Source of the DNA: Virgibacillus sp. 7505
GTDB lineage: Bacteria > Bacillota > Bacilli > Bacillales > Amphibacillaceae
Reading direction: 5' to 3'
Length of the DNA: 64,000 nt
Assembly (NCBI RefSeq): GCF_002272135.1
Contig: NZ_NPBF01000033.1
Span: 62,001-126,000, forward strand
The notes beneath the pieces were generated by a model. It did no database searches. It was not told the origin of the DNA and saw nothing but the letters and a program-made list of their open reading frames with translations. Positions 1 through 7,883 of the stretch are shown in pieces (the stretch's first letter is position 1; each line of letters starts with the position of its first letter). The translations under genes were made by a program, and so were the position numbers.

Positions 1-515
1 TCTGTCATTTTCGTAAGGATGAAATTCGTCGTTCCATTGACGATTCCCATCACTTTCTCAATTTTATCTGAAGCAAGACCGTCACTGAGTGAACGAAGAA
101 TCGGTATGCCGCCGGCCACACTAGCCTCGTAATAAATATCGGTACCATATTCCTGAGACAGTGTAAACAGCTTATCACCATGCTCTGCCATCAAGTCTTT
201 ATTGGCTGTCACGATATGTTTTCGATTCCGGATGCCACGTTCCAGCAGCTGAAATGTATCTTCCATCCCGCCCATCACTTCCACAATGATATCAATGTCC
301 GGGTTATCTGTAATATCAGCGGCTTCCGTCGTAAGGATGGAAGCATCCCTGATATATTCCCGCTTCTTCTCCTTATCCTTGACGAGCACTTTCGCTACTT
401 CCACTTCACAGCCGAGCTGATATCGAATCTGTTCCTGGTGATCCTGCAAAATTTGAACCACACCGCTTCCAACTGTGCCAAGGCCGCATAAGCCGATTTG
501 TATCCTTTGTTTCAT
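1..515 (-). CDS. hom: Homoserine dehydrogenase, N-terminal part (runs off the left edge)
   Basis: Homoserine dehydrogenase reduces aspartate semialdehyde to homoserine in threonine and methionine synthesis. The visible 171 residues start MKQRIQIGLCGLGTVGSG, a Rossmann NAD(P)-binding glycine motif at residues 8-16. They continue through TANKDLMAEHG and YYEASVAGGIPILRSL, which match the family's substrate-binding and catalytic region. The ATG at 515 follows an AGGAGG ribosome site. The rest of the catalytic domain and any C-terminal ACT domain lie outside the window. In B. subtilis hom heads hom-thrC-thrB, with thrC and thrB downstream; here that would be beyond base 1. No T-box or other leader is apparent in the short gap to the next gene. 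Confidence 0.93.
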   Translation of the reverse strand, partial: MKQRIQIGLCGLGTVGSGVVQILQDHQEQIRYQLGCEVEVAKVLVKDKEKKREYIRDASILTTEAADITDNPDIDIIVEVMGGMEDTFQLLERGIRNRKHIVTANKDLMAEHGDKLFTLSQEYGTDIYYEASVAGGIPILRSLSDGLASDKIEKVMGIVNGTTNFILTKMT

Positions 516-603
516 CTCACTCAGCCTCCTGTCCACCTCAAATAAACAAATGTTTTTATATAAAGGACATTATAACTCTATCAATCTGCTATCGCAACCA
601 ACT

Positions 604-1554
604 TTACAAATATTTTTCCAATATCGGTATCTCAAGAGTATGCGCATCGACTTGCATACGGTCGAATAATCCGCTTAGACGTTGCTCATACTTGCTTTGC
701 TGCATGATGAGAGTTTCATACGCTTTTCCAGTCAGACCTTTCTCCATCTGATCGTACAGATGAAGCGGCATGATCAATCTGGCATACAGCAGCCGCATTC
801 CGAAAACAGAGAGCGGCCGCTGCTGCATATAAGACTGCAGAAATTCAGCCGTTTCCCCTTCCTCCTTCTTACAAAAGGCAGTCCTTGTGAATTCTGCCAG
901 GTCACGAGCTGGATGGTCATAAATGATGTTATGAGGCAGCACATATGTATCTGCCAGTTCAGAACCGTATTTGGTGAATACCGTGGTCGGCTGATCATAG
1001 TCCGTGAAACGGAATTCATTGCTTGTTTCATTCAGATATTGGATGGCAAGCTCTGTCCTGCCGATAACATAGTGAAAGGTATCCAGGAATACCCGTTCTT
1101 CATGGACAAGCGGCCGTTTCTGATACATGTTTGAATAAAGCCTTTCTGCCTGCGACAGACGAGCAGTCCAAAGATCACTCCATTTTCCGTAGCTGGAGAG
1201 TGTATCAGGCGCAAATGGACATCCGGCACCCAGCTGATGAAATGCTGCCAGCTCTGTCCCATGCGCATCAAGACCCCTTGGATAAGGCGGCGGCATTTCC
1301 ACTACGAGATACGCCGTATTTTCATAGACCGTCAATATCTGTCCATCCGTTGTCAGCATTGGCTGCGCAAGACGGGGAAAACCTGCCTCTTGCATATAAA
1401 CAGTGATAGCAGCCAATTCATAATAACTGTCTTGATCCGTCCTTGCTGGTATAATGACATATAATCGATCTGTTGTCTGATATGCGTGATAATTCCGGTA
1501 GGATACCGGCTTGCCGCTAAAACCTGGAATATATTGCTGCATCAACTGCAACAC
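604..1554 (-). CDS. yutH: YutH-type spore coat-associated protein (CotS/kinase-like family)
   Basis: About 316 residues resembling YutH, a coat-associated protein with a degenerate aminoglycoside-phosphotransferase-like fold. Identification rests on overall length, composition (for example VVEMPPPYPRGLDAHG and TDYDQPTTVFTKYGSELADTYVLPHNIIYDHPARDLAEFTR) and position next to hom and yutG as in B. subtilis. A kinase-type DxxxxN/DFG catalytic set is not obvious, which fits a non-catalytic coat protein. An open frame starts 6 nt earlier at a TTG, but the GTG at 1554 sits 9 nt after AGGAGG and is the better start. Transcription is convergent with nothing and divergent from yutG. Confidence 0.72.
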   Translation of the reverse strand: MLQLMQQYIPGFSGKPVSYRNYHAYQTTDRLYVIIPARTDQDSYYELAAITVYMQEAGFPRLAQPMLTTDGQILTVYENTAYLVVEMPPPYPRGLDAHGTELAAFHQLGAGCPFAPDTLSSYGKWSDLWTARLSQAERLYSNMYQKRPLVHEERVFLDTFHYVIGRTELAIQYLNETSNEFRFTDYDQPTTVFTKYGSELADTYVLPHNIIYDHPARDLAEFTRTAFCKKEEGETAEFLQSYMQQRPLSVFGMRLLYARLIMPLHLYDQMEKGLTGKAYETLIMQQSKYEQRLSGLFDRMQVDAHTLEIPILEKYL

Positions 1555-1684
1555 GAGCAAACACCTCCTATCTCATTTTATGATGCATATGTAAGAAACA
1601 TGTTCCAGTACTGATGGTTGGCGCATAGGCTAGAAGGGTATACTGCTAAACAGAGAATCATACATAGGAAAGTGAAGTGATCTT

Positions 1685-2182
1685 ATGACAGCTGAATTAG
1701 AGAAAAAAGCGCGGGAGTGGCTCATCGAACGCGGTGTGCAAGTAAAAGATATCGCAGAGCTTGTACATTTTCTGCAAGAAAAATATTATCCTGGCCTTAC
1801 GATGGACCGGTGTATTTATAATGTAGAACGTGTATTGTCCAAAAGAGAGGTTCAAAACGCCATCCTCACTGGGATCCAGCTTGATGTACTAACGGAACAA
1901 GGAAAACTGGAACAGCCGCTTCAAGATAACCTGGCGCGGGATGAAAGCCTGTATGGTATCGACGAAGTGATTGCACTTTCCATCATCAACTTATATGGAT
2001 CTATAGGATTTACGAATTATGGCTATATCGACAAACAGAAACCTGGTATTTTGGCCAAGCTGAATGACAAAAGCAGCGGGGAATGCCATACCTTTCTGGA
2101 CGACATTGTAGGGGCAATCGCGGCTGCAGCAGCGAGCAGACTTGCACACAGCCAGAACGATGAAGAAAATATTGATGGGTAA
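1685..2182 (+). CDS. yutG: Phosphatidylglycerophosphatase A-related protein YutG
   Basis: 165-residue protein of the PgpA-like YutG family. The PgpA family dephosphorylates phosphatidylglycerophosphate in membrane lipid synthesis; the substrate of the soluble YutG subgroup is less certain. The C-terminal half (DEVIALSIINLYGSIGFTNYGYIDKQKPGIL followed by a conserved FLDDIVGAIAAAAASR helix) is the recognisable PgpA core. No membrane segment is evident. It starts at an ATG preceded by a GA-rich ribosome site, lies between yutH and a coat gene, and is followed by a terminator. Confidence 0.75.
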   Translation: MTAELEKKAREWLIERGVQVKDIAELVHFLQEKYYPGLTMDRCIYNVERVLSKREVQNAILTGIQLDVLTEQGKLEQPLQDNLARDESLYGIDEVIALSIINLYGSIGFTNYGYIDKQKPGILAKLNDKSSGECHTFLDDIVGAIAAAAASRLAHSQNDEENIDG

Positions 2183-2183
2183 C

Positions 2184-2211
2184 AAGGAGCAGCTTTCTGG
2201 CTGCTTCTTTT
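2184..2211 (+). terminator. Rho-independent terminator after yutG
   Basis: The GC-rich arms GGAGCAGC and GGCTGCTTC pair over a short loop and are followed by TTTTG, two bases after the yutG stop. Confidence 0.7.
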
Positions 2212-2287
2212 GTTTATATAAAAACTGTATCCATTCAGTATATTCCCGAATATAGTGTAAACGTCTAGTATACGAGGAGGGAATCTT

Positions 2288-2791
2288 TTGGAAAATACCA
2301 CAGCCGGCTATCCGAACCATTTAGCATGGCATGAAACTCTTGAACTGCATGAACTTGTCGCTTCACAAGCTATTGCCTTGATGAAAATGAAACAATTCAT
2401 TGGGAATATCAACGACGGTGAACTTCGCTCCATTTATGAGCAGACGATCAAAGGTCTGGAGAACAATTTGAATGAACTGCTTCAGTTTTTCCCTTATGCA
2501 CCCGGACCCAACGAGGTAACAGATACACGACAGGTCAGTCCTGCTTTTTATGCCGGTGATTTGCTTCTTTTCGCCAAGACATCTGTCCGGAATTATGCGA
2601 TTGCTATCACAGAAACTGCTACACCTGTTCTCCGTGAAACGCTAAGAAAGCAATTACAGCTGGCAATCGATACGCATGCGAAAATCTTTGATTACATGTA
2701 CAGAAGAGGTCTTTACCCAGCATATAACTTCGAGCGTCTGCTGCAAAATGATATCAGAAATGCCAATAGAGCACTGCAGATGGGTTACTGA
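2288..2791 (+). CDS. CotF-family spore coat-like protein
   Basis: 167 residues beginning with TTG, 7-8 nt after GGAGGG. The helical core LAWHETLELHELVASQAIALMKMKQ, LRSIYEQTIKGLENNLNELLQFFPYAP and a C-terminal YRRGLYPAYN segment are typical of small CotF-type coat proteins with a ferritin-like helical bundle. It is probably made in the mother cell and assembled into the coat, but no sigma-E or sigma-K promoter could be assigned with confidence. It interrupts the B. subtilis yutG-yutF order and has its own terminator. Confidence 0.7.
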   Translation: MENTTAGYPNHLAWHETLELHELVASQAIALMKMKQFIGNINDGELRSIYEQTIKGLENNLNELLQFFPYAPGPNEVTDTRQVSPAFYAGDLLLFAKTSVRNYAIAITETATPVLRETLRKQLQLAIDTHAKIFDYMYRRGLYPAYNFERLLQNDIRNANRALQMGY

Positions 2792-2821
2792 CATCTTGAT
2801 ATAAGAAATAAGAACTTAATT

Positions 2822-2858
2822 AATAAGGAGCAGCCTCCAATAGAGGCCGCTCCTTATT
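2822..2858. terminator. Bidirectional terminator between the coat gene and the yutF-type gene
   Basis: Near-perfect 16-bp arms (AATAAGGAGC-GCCTC and GAGGC-GCTCCTTATT) with a 5-nt loop, T-rich on both sides. It serves the convergent genes, and the stop codon of the minus-strand HAD gene lies inside the right arm. Confidence 0.88.
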
Positions 2859-3621
2859 TGAATTCCCATTCCGTTAACGTATCAATCGTATATGTTGGTT
2901 TGGGGTCTAAAGAAGGAAGCTCTTCCCTTCTTGTGAATCCGGTGCAAACCATCAGTGTATCCATTCCTGCCCGGATACCTGCTGTTATATCTGTCAAATA
3001 GTTGTCACCGACCATAAGAACTTGTTCCTTATCCAGATCCAATAGCTTCCTTGCTTGCTCCATCATGATGTTCTCTGGTTTGCCGATAAAAGTCGGTTCA
3101 ATACCAGTGCTGACAGAAATGACAGCTGTCATCGCACCGTTTCCCGGCATTAAGCCAGCATCTGTAGGCAGGGCTCGATCACTGTTTGTGGAGAGGAACT
3201 TGGCTCCTGCCCGTACAAGCAGACAAGCCTTTGCCAGCTTCTCATATGTGATCGATGTATCAAGACCAATAACAACAAAATCACAATCTTCTTCTGCTAA
3301 GGTGATCTCTTCTTTCGCCAAGGCATCAAACAGCCCTTCCTCGCCGATGGCAAATACCCGGGCAGCTGGATTGTGCTCACGGATGTATGCTGCGGTCGCC
3401 ATGCTCGTCGTGAACACATCTTCCGGTTCTGCTGCGATATCCATTTGACGGAGCTTAGCAGCTACTTGCTCCTGTGTGCGCGTGGAATTGTTCGTTACGA
3501 AAAGATGCTTTTTACCAGCCGCCTTTAGTCTCTGAATGAATCCTGGCGCGGCTTCGATCCGCTCCTTACCGAGGTACATCGTTCCATCTAAATCAATCAG
3601 ATATCCATCATAAGCTTTCAT
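2854..3621 (-). CDS. yutF: HAD-superfamily (class IIA) sugar/nucleotide phosphatase YutF
   Basis: 255 residues with all class IIA HAD motifs: DLDGTMYLG near residue 10 (nucleophile Asp), VTNNSTRT near 43, a lysine in the IGKPEN segment, and MVGDNYLTDITAG near 204. The family hydrolyses phosphate esters such as sugar phosphates or nucleotides; the physiological substrate is not shown by sequence. The gene overlaps the 3' end of yutE by 14 nt, suggesting coupled translation in a yutD-yutE-yutF order. Confidence 0.85.
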   Translation of the reverse strand: MKAYDGYLIDLDGTMYLGKERIEAAPGFIQRLKAAGKKHLFVTNNSTRTQEQVAAKLRQMDIAAEPEDVFTTSMATAAYIREHNPAARVFAIGEEGLFDALAKEEITLAEEDCDFVVIGLDTSITYEKLAKACLLVRAGAKFLSTNSDRALPTDAGLMPGNGAMTAVISVSTGIEPTFIGKPENIMMEQARKLLDLDKEQVLMVGDNYLTDITAGIRAGMDTLMVCTGFTRREELPSLDPKPTYTIDTLTEWEFK

Positions 3622-4060
3622 CTTGGCTGCCCCTTGAAAAAGCGGAAGCTGTCCGCGTCTCGTCCACCAGATATGCTCTTACCCACTCTATATATTGTCC
3701 AAGCAAATCGTGATGCTTCTCCATCGTATCCGAAAGTCTTTGGTGATTCACCTGCTGATATTCAGCAGTGAGCATTTTACGCAGCGCAATCACTTCTTTA
3801 AAGGCTGGTGCAGTGTCTTCGGCTATCACCTTTTCATCTGCAAGGATATCGATGATATCATCATAACTTCCCGGATCACGCATAATGAATCCATCAATTA
3901 CACTGTTGCCAGTATCCAGTATACCTTCAATCAAGAGCTGCGCCCGCCGTTCAGCAGCCAGCTTATCTGTCAGCCCTGAAGAATGAGATACCTCAGCTGC
4001 CAGCAGTTCTTCCATATATGTAAGGATTGCTTCTATCTTTCGTTTATCCACAAAGTACAT
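3608..4060 (-). CDS. yutE: DUF86 protein YutE (HepT-like fold)
   Basis: 150-residue, all-helical DUF86 protein. DUF86 includes the HepT RNase toxins of HepT-MntA modules, but here there is no adjacent MntA-type nucleotidyltransferase. The place where HepT toxins carry an R-X4-6-H catalytic motif reads LRKMLTAEYQQVNH, so the usual histidine spacing is not kept. This favours a housekeeping, non-toxin role as for YutE of Bacillus. It overlaps the next gene by 14 nt and starts with ATG after a GAGGGG site. Confidence 0.8.
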   Translation of the reverse strand: MYFVDKRKIEAILTYMEELLAAEVSHSSGLTDKLAAERRAQLLIEGILDTGNSVIDGFIMRDPGSYDDIIDILADEKVIAEDTAPAFKEVIALRKMLTAEYQQVNHQRLSDTMEKHHDLLGQYIEWVRAYLVDETRTASAFSRGSQDESL

Positions 4061-4084
4061 CGTATTTGCCCCTCTCTTGCGCGT

Positions 4085-4369
4085 TTACTTTGCCGGAACT
4101 TTTTTCACGACAAAGTATGCACAGCCAAAATTGCAATACTCATACAAATAATCTTCCAAAGTGCTGATTTTCGTATCGAAGGTGGCCTTTGGGTTGTCGT
4201 CATCAAAAAAACCTTTCAGACGAAGCTGCTCATATCCCCAGTCACCGACAATGTAATCATATTTCGTCAGGATTTCGCTGTAGCGGTTTTGGAATGCCTG
4301 TTCCTGAAAGGCTCCCTTTACATCCTGCACCACTTCATAGTGCTTGCCCTGTACTGTTGTTTTCACCAT
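4085..4369 (-). CDS. yutD: YutD-like protein (DUF1027)
   Basis: 94 residues matching the YutD/DUF1027 family: a small soluble protein with the EILTKYDYIVGDWGYEQLRLKGFF core and a Cys/Phe-rich tail (YEYCNFGCAYFVVKKV). Function is unknown. In B. subtilis yutD sits between yutE and yutC-lipA. Here neither yutC nor lipA follows; the next gene upstream is the divergent lytH. Confidence 0.8.
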   Translation of the reverse strand: MVKTTVQGKHYEVVQDVKGAFQEQAFQNRYSEILTKYDYIVGDWGYEQLRLKGFFDDDNPKATFDTKISTLEDYLYEYCNFGCAYFVVKKVPAK

Positions 4370-4513
4370 CTATCGACTCCCCTATCTTGTTTCTAGTGTA
4401 GCATATTTCTTTTATATTTTCGCATACCTTCCTCTCAACTATTGATCGGGACTCATGAATTTCTGATCTCTGTACAAACTAACAGTAAACGTATAAGGAA
4501 AGGTGAGCAGCAC

Positions 4514-5497
4514 ATGAAAAAGATGCACATTGCCATGCTGCTAATCCTCCTGCTAAGCAGTTTCCCGTTCTCCGTCTATGCAAAAGGAGAAGAAAACGTG
4601 GATAAAGCAAAACAGGATCGCATGGCGCTTTACAAAAAAACAGCAGCTGCCACAGGTCTTCCTTGGTATTATTTAGCTGCAATCGACCAGTACGAGCATA
4701 ATCTTCCGTCACAAGCCAAAGAAAAGAAACTGATCGCAATCGAAATCCCGGAAGAAAAATGGTTCGGGGCTGCTGCACACGGACAGCAGGCCGACGAAGC
4801 TTCTATCTTATGGTTTCAAGGATTAGGACGTGATGGAGATGGAGACAAGCAAGCCGATCCGGACAATCCAGAAGATGTACTCTTTACGATGGCTTCATTT
4901 ATCCAGCGGGTCGGGACAACGAAGAACGATATCAAAATCGCCCTTTGGCATTATTATGAGCGCGATCTCACCGTACAGACGATCATGAATACTGCCAAGC
5001 TATATGAGAAATTCGGAACAATCGAACTGGATAAACGCTCCTTCCCGCTTCCTCTCCATCATAATTACAGTTACCGCAACACGTGGGGAGATGCAAGAGG
5101 ATTTGGAGGCAGGCGAATTCATGAAGGTACGGACATATTCGCTAACTACGGAGTCCCGGTATATGCGACTACGTATGGCGTCATTGAATTGAAAGGCTGG
5201 AATTTGTATGGAGGCTGGCGTATCGGTCTTCGTGACAGCAATAATATCTACCATTACTATGCCCATTTAAACGGATTCGAAAAAGGCGTTTCCGTCGGGA
5301 ATGTTGTCAAACCAGGAGATGTGATCGGATATGTAGGTGCCAGCGGCTATGGACCACCTGGAACATCCGGCAAATTTCCGCCCCACTTGCATTACGGCAT
5401 GTATAAGGACAACGGGCGCTCGGAGTTTTCCTTTGACCCTTATCCTTATCTACGGATATGGGAACAAAAATCCAAACAGCAAAAAAAGGAAGGCTGA
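4514..5497 (+). CDS. lytH: LytH-type sporulation M23 L-Ala-D-Glu endopeptidase
   Basis: 327 residues from the ATG at 4514, behind AAAGGTGAG. Residues 1-23 are a signal peptide (MKKMHIAMLLILLLSSFPFS then VYA), so the enzyme acts outside the membrane on peptidoglycan. The C-terminal M23/LysM-independent domain has the zinc ligands in HEGTDIFANYG and in HLHYGMY, plus HYYAHL. The LytH family trims spore cortex side chains to L-Ala late in sporulation. The order lytH-yunB is conserved with B. subtilis (yunA-yunB), but the genes are convergent and share a terminator. Confidence 0.87.
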   Translation: MKKMHIAMLLILLLSSFPFSVYAKGEENVDKAKQDRMALYKKTAAATGLPWYYLAAIDQYEHNLPSQAKEKKLIAIEIPEEKWFGAAAHGQQADEASILWFQGLGRDGDGDKQADPDNPEDVLFTMASFIQRVGTTKNDIKIALWHYYERDLTVQTIMNTAKLYEKFGTIELDKRSFPLPLHHNYSYRNTWGDARGFGGRRIHEGTDIFANYGVPVYATTYGVIELKGWNLYGGWRIGLRDSNNIYHYYAHLNGFEKGVSVGNVVKPGDVIGYVGASGYGPPGTSGKFPPHLHYGMYKDNGRSEFSFDPYPYLRIWEQKSKQQKKEG

Positions 5498-5516
5498 ATT
5501 TATTCGCCTTCCTTTT
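5485..5516. terminator. Bidirectional terminator overlapping the ends of lytH and yunB
   Basis: AAAAGGAAGGC and GCCTTCCTTTT pair over an 11-nt loop. The lytH stop (5495-5497) lies in the loop region and the yunB stop (5500-5502) beside it, so the last codons of both genes form the terminator. Confidence 0.85.
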
Positions 5517-6285
5517 GCATTGGGATGGAGAAAGATGGAGATGAACCGGACTCTCCTCCATTATTATAGAATTCCGGCACTTGCCCTTGAATTACCGTAC
5601 TTCCCAACAGAACATCCTGCGTGACGGTTGTCGTCTTCGTGGAAAATGGAATGATGATTCGGACATTCGCTTTGATTTCGACCATGAAGACGAACATTGC
5701 GTTATTTATACCGTATTCTTCCACCTTTACATCAACACCGGATTCTACATAACCGATCATTTCGAATTTCACCGGGATCCGAGGACCAAGATTCGCAAGC
5801 AAAGCATTATTGGTTGCTTGACCGAGCGGTATCTCGACAAGTGTCGGATCTTCCTCCAATTTCTCCTGAATAACATCCGCCGCTGCTTCCTCAGCCAGCT
5901 GTTCCTCGCTGACTGCCGGCATTTCGCCATCCTCCATCAGCCGCAAATAGTTTTGGACGCGAAAGGTAACTTTCCGCAGCACTTCGTTCACTGTCGCTGC
6001 ATCCCAGCTGGCATGTGTCACATTTCCGTTAGTATCTTTCTCTACTTGCACAAATGCGTTCAAGTCCAAATCCGCTTCCTTCTCTGCCTGTACAGCCTGA
6101 TTTATCGCCTGTTTGGCAAACTGCTCTGTCTTTGTTTCAGCAATTGCCATAAGCGTCGGCTCCAGGCCCCTATTCACAAGCCAAAGGCTTAAACTAGTAA
6201 ATAGCAGGAATAGCAGCAAGGTCATCAGGAGTACATGACGAAAGGAAGGTGATGCTTTAGTAGCTCTGCGCTGCCATGGACGCAT
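5500..6285 (-). CDS. yunB: Sporulation protein YunB
   Basis: 261 residues with one N-terminal transmembrane segment (VLLMTLLLFLLFTSLSLWLV, residues 18-37) and a large extracytoplasmic domain, as in YunB, a sigma-E-dependent sporulation protein needed for normal spore formation. Starts at ATG 6285. Its only ribosome site, GAGGGGG 8 nt upstream, is also the 3' arm of the terminator of the preceding HD-GYP gene. Confidence 0.83.
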   Translation of the reverse strand: MRPWQRRATKASPSFRHVLLMTLLLFLLFTSLSLWLVNRGLEPTLMAIAETKTEQFAKQAINQAVQAEKEADLDLNAFVQVEKDTNGNVTHASWDAATVNEVLRKVTFRVQNYLRLMEDGEMPAVSEEQLAEEAAADVIQEKLEEDPTLVEIPLGQATNNALLANLGPRIPVKFEMIGYVESGVDVKVEEYGINNAMFVFMVEIKANVRIIIPFSTKTTTVTQDVLLGSTVIQGQVPEFYNNGGESGSSPSFSIPMQKEGE

Positions 6286-6287
6286 GG

Positions 6288-6328
6288 AAAAAACCCCCTC
6301 GAATCAAACATATGCTTGACCAAGGGGG
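6288..6328 (-). terminator. Terminator of the HD-GYP gene, containing the yunB ribosome site
   Basis: On the minus strand CCCCCT (6328-6323) pairs with AGGGGG (6299-6294), followed by six T. The loop is long (about 23 nt). The AGGGGG arm is the Shine-Dalgarno sequence of yunB, so folding would both end transcription and hide the yunB start. Confidence 0.65.
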
Positions 6329-6339
6329 CTTAGAATAAG

Positions 6340-7431
6340 CTAGTTCATCTCAGCAGATGTCGAACAAGCTACAACTGTTATATTCAAATGTTCATACAAG
6401 TCTACCTCATACGGTTCAGGTTCTGTACCATCCGCTTCCTGAAGAATACGGATAATTGGTCTCGTATTTATATCTTCATTTTGACGAATCACGATACCCG
6501 TTCTTCCATCACTAAGACGGACAGTCAGACCAGTAGGGTAGATTGCCACGCTTCGCTTGAATGCCTCGACCATCTCCATATCGAACTGATCCCCCGCGCC
6601 CGCAAACAGTATTTCCAGACCTTCATGCGGCAGCATGGCATCCCGGTATACTCGGTTGCTTGTCACGGCATCGAAGACATCGGCAATGCCAATGATTTTC
6701 GCATACAAATGTATATCGGATCCGCTGATGCCTCGCGGATAGCCGGAGCCATTCATCCGTTCATGATGCTGGTATGCGCAATGCGCGACTACCAGAGGGA
6801 TATTATTCATCTTGCGCAAATAATGGAAACCCTTTGTTGTATGTTCCTTAATCTGCTCGAATTCAGAGTCAGTTAATTTGCCGGTTTTCTGCAGTACTTC
6901 CTGCGGAACGAACATCTTGCCTACATCATGGAGGATTGCTCCGAAACCAATCTCCTCCACAACGGAAACCGGAAGCTTCATTTCATTGGCGATGGCCATC
7001 GCATACAATGCTACATTGACTGAATGAGAGAAAATGTAATCATCATATATGAGCATATCGGAAAGAATCGTCAGTGTCTGACGCTTTGGCCGCAGGTTAC
7101 TGACCATCTCCTGGATGGAATGCGTAATTTTATCCGTCATCTTTTCAGTCAAATAACGTCCATTGTCACTCTTTTTGATTTCCTGAAAACTCTTATGGAT
7201 AACCTGCATTGCCTTTAGCCGTTTTTCATTGGAAGTGGAGAAGTAAAGCTCGATGTCCTGCAGCCTGTCGTCTCGGATATAGACGTAGGTATATCGCAGC
7301 TCTCTTAAGCGATCGATAATATTTACTGTCAACTCCACATCCCGCTGGATGAGAATACTGCCTTTATCATTATATACGGGTTGAGCGAGCTTACTGCCGG
7401 GCTTTACCGATTTTGTCGAAACTAGTCTCAT
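6340..7431 (-). CDS. HD-GYP domain protein, probable cyclic-di-GMP phosphodiesterase
   Basis: 363 residues from ATG 7431 (AAGGGG 8 nt upstream); a longer open frame has no ribosome site. The N-terminal third is a small RLREL-type domain (VYIRDDRL). The centre is an HD-GYP domain with HSVNVALYAMAIA, AILHDVGKMFVP (HD pair), the QIKEHTTKGFHYL helix, and HHERMNGSGYPRGI, which is the HH plus GYP signature. HD-GYP proteins hydrolyse c-di-GMP to pGpG or GMP. The C-terminal tail (VRLSDGRTGIVI, GTEPEPYEVDL) is the extra beta domain seen in Firmicute members. It lies between yunC and yunB. Confidence 0.88.
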   Translation of the reverse strand: MRLVSTKSVKPGSKLAQPVYNDKGSILIQRDVELTVNIIDRLRELRYTYVYIRDDRLQDIELYFSTSNEKRLKAMQVIHKSFQEIKKSDNGRYLTEKMTDKITHSIQEMVSNLRPKRQTLTILSDMLIYDDYIFSHSVNVALYAMAIANEMKLPVSVVEEIGFGAILHDVGKMFVPQEVLQKTGKLTDSEFEQIKEHTTKGFHYLRKMNNIPLVVAHCAYQHHERMNGSGYPRGISGSDIHLYAKIIGIADVFDAVTSNRVYRDAMLPHEGLEILFAGAGDQFDMEMVEAFKRSVAIYPTGLTVRLSDGRTGIVIRQNEDINTRPIIRILQEADGTEPEPYEVDLYEHLNITVVACSTSAEMN

Positions 7432-7530
7432 TGACGTACCCCTTATCTTCTCCGACATTCCATTCTGATAAAATAGTACCAGAAAATCGGAAAACAATCT
7501 AGATTGACGAGGCAAGCTTCGACAATTTTT

Positions 7531-7830
7531 TTAAGACAGTAGAAGTAATGCTTCTTTACCTATGATCCCAGGTTTCCAGCCATACGCTGCTGATGCTTCA
7601 GTCACCTTCTCAAGTGGTGCTGCCAGCAGCTGCTCGATCGTTTTAACTCCGACCGCCCTGCCTGATATAATATTGCGATCTGCCAGCTTTTCATTCAGCA
7701 AATCTACGTCCAATGCACCGCACATAATATAGCCGACATCATTCGACACAACGAGCAAGGTTGTTTTCGGCAATACGACGGTCACAGCGGTAAAAGGCTT
7801 GCCATCTAGAAATAAAGGTTCTACAGTCAT
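7531..7830 (-). CDS. yunC: YunC-like protein (DUF1805)
   Basis: 99 residues, full length for the DUF1805 family, with the signature VGYIMCGALDVDLLNEKL and GRAVGVKTIEQLL. Function unknown. The frame is open for 19 further codons upstream, but GGAGGTG is located 5-12 nt before a TTG/ATG pair at 7833/7830, so the start is one of these two; ATG is used here. Order yunD-yunC is kept as in B. subtilis. Confidence 0.85.
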   Translation of the reverse strand: MTVEPLFLDGKPFTAVTVVLPKTTLLVVSNDVGYIMCGALDVDLLNEKLADRNIISGRAVGVKTIEQLLAAPLEKVTEASAAYGWKPGIIGKEALLLLS

Positions 7831-7883
7831 CAATTTAAAAACACCTCCGTTATATCCTATGTAGGAGAAACGGAGGTGTTTGC

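Noticed and set aside
516-603. Possible T-box or other leader before hom
   Set aside because: The gap is too short and no T-box sequence or antiterminator is visible.
5581-6192. Open frame of 203 codons opposite yunB
   Set aside because: Shadow; yunB has the membrane helix, ribosome site and synteny.
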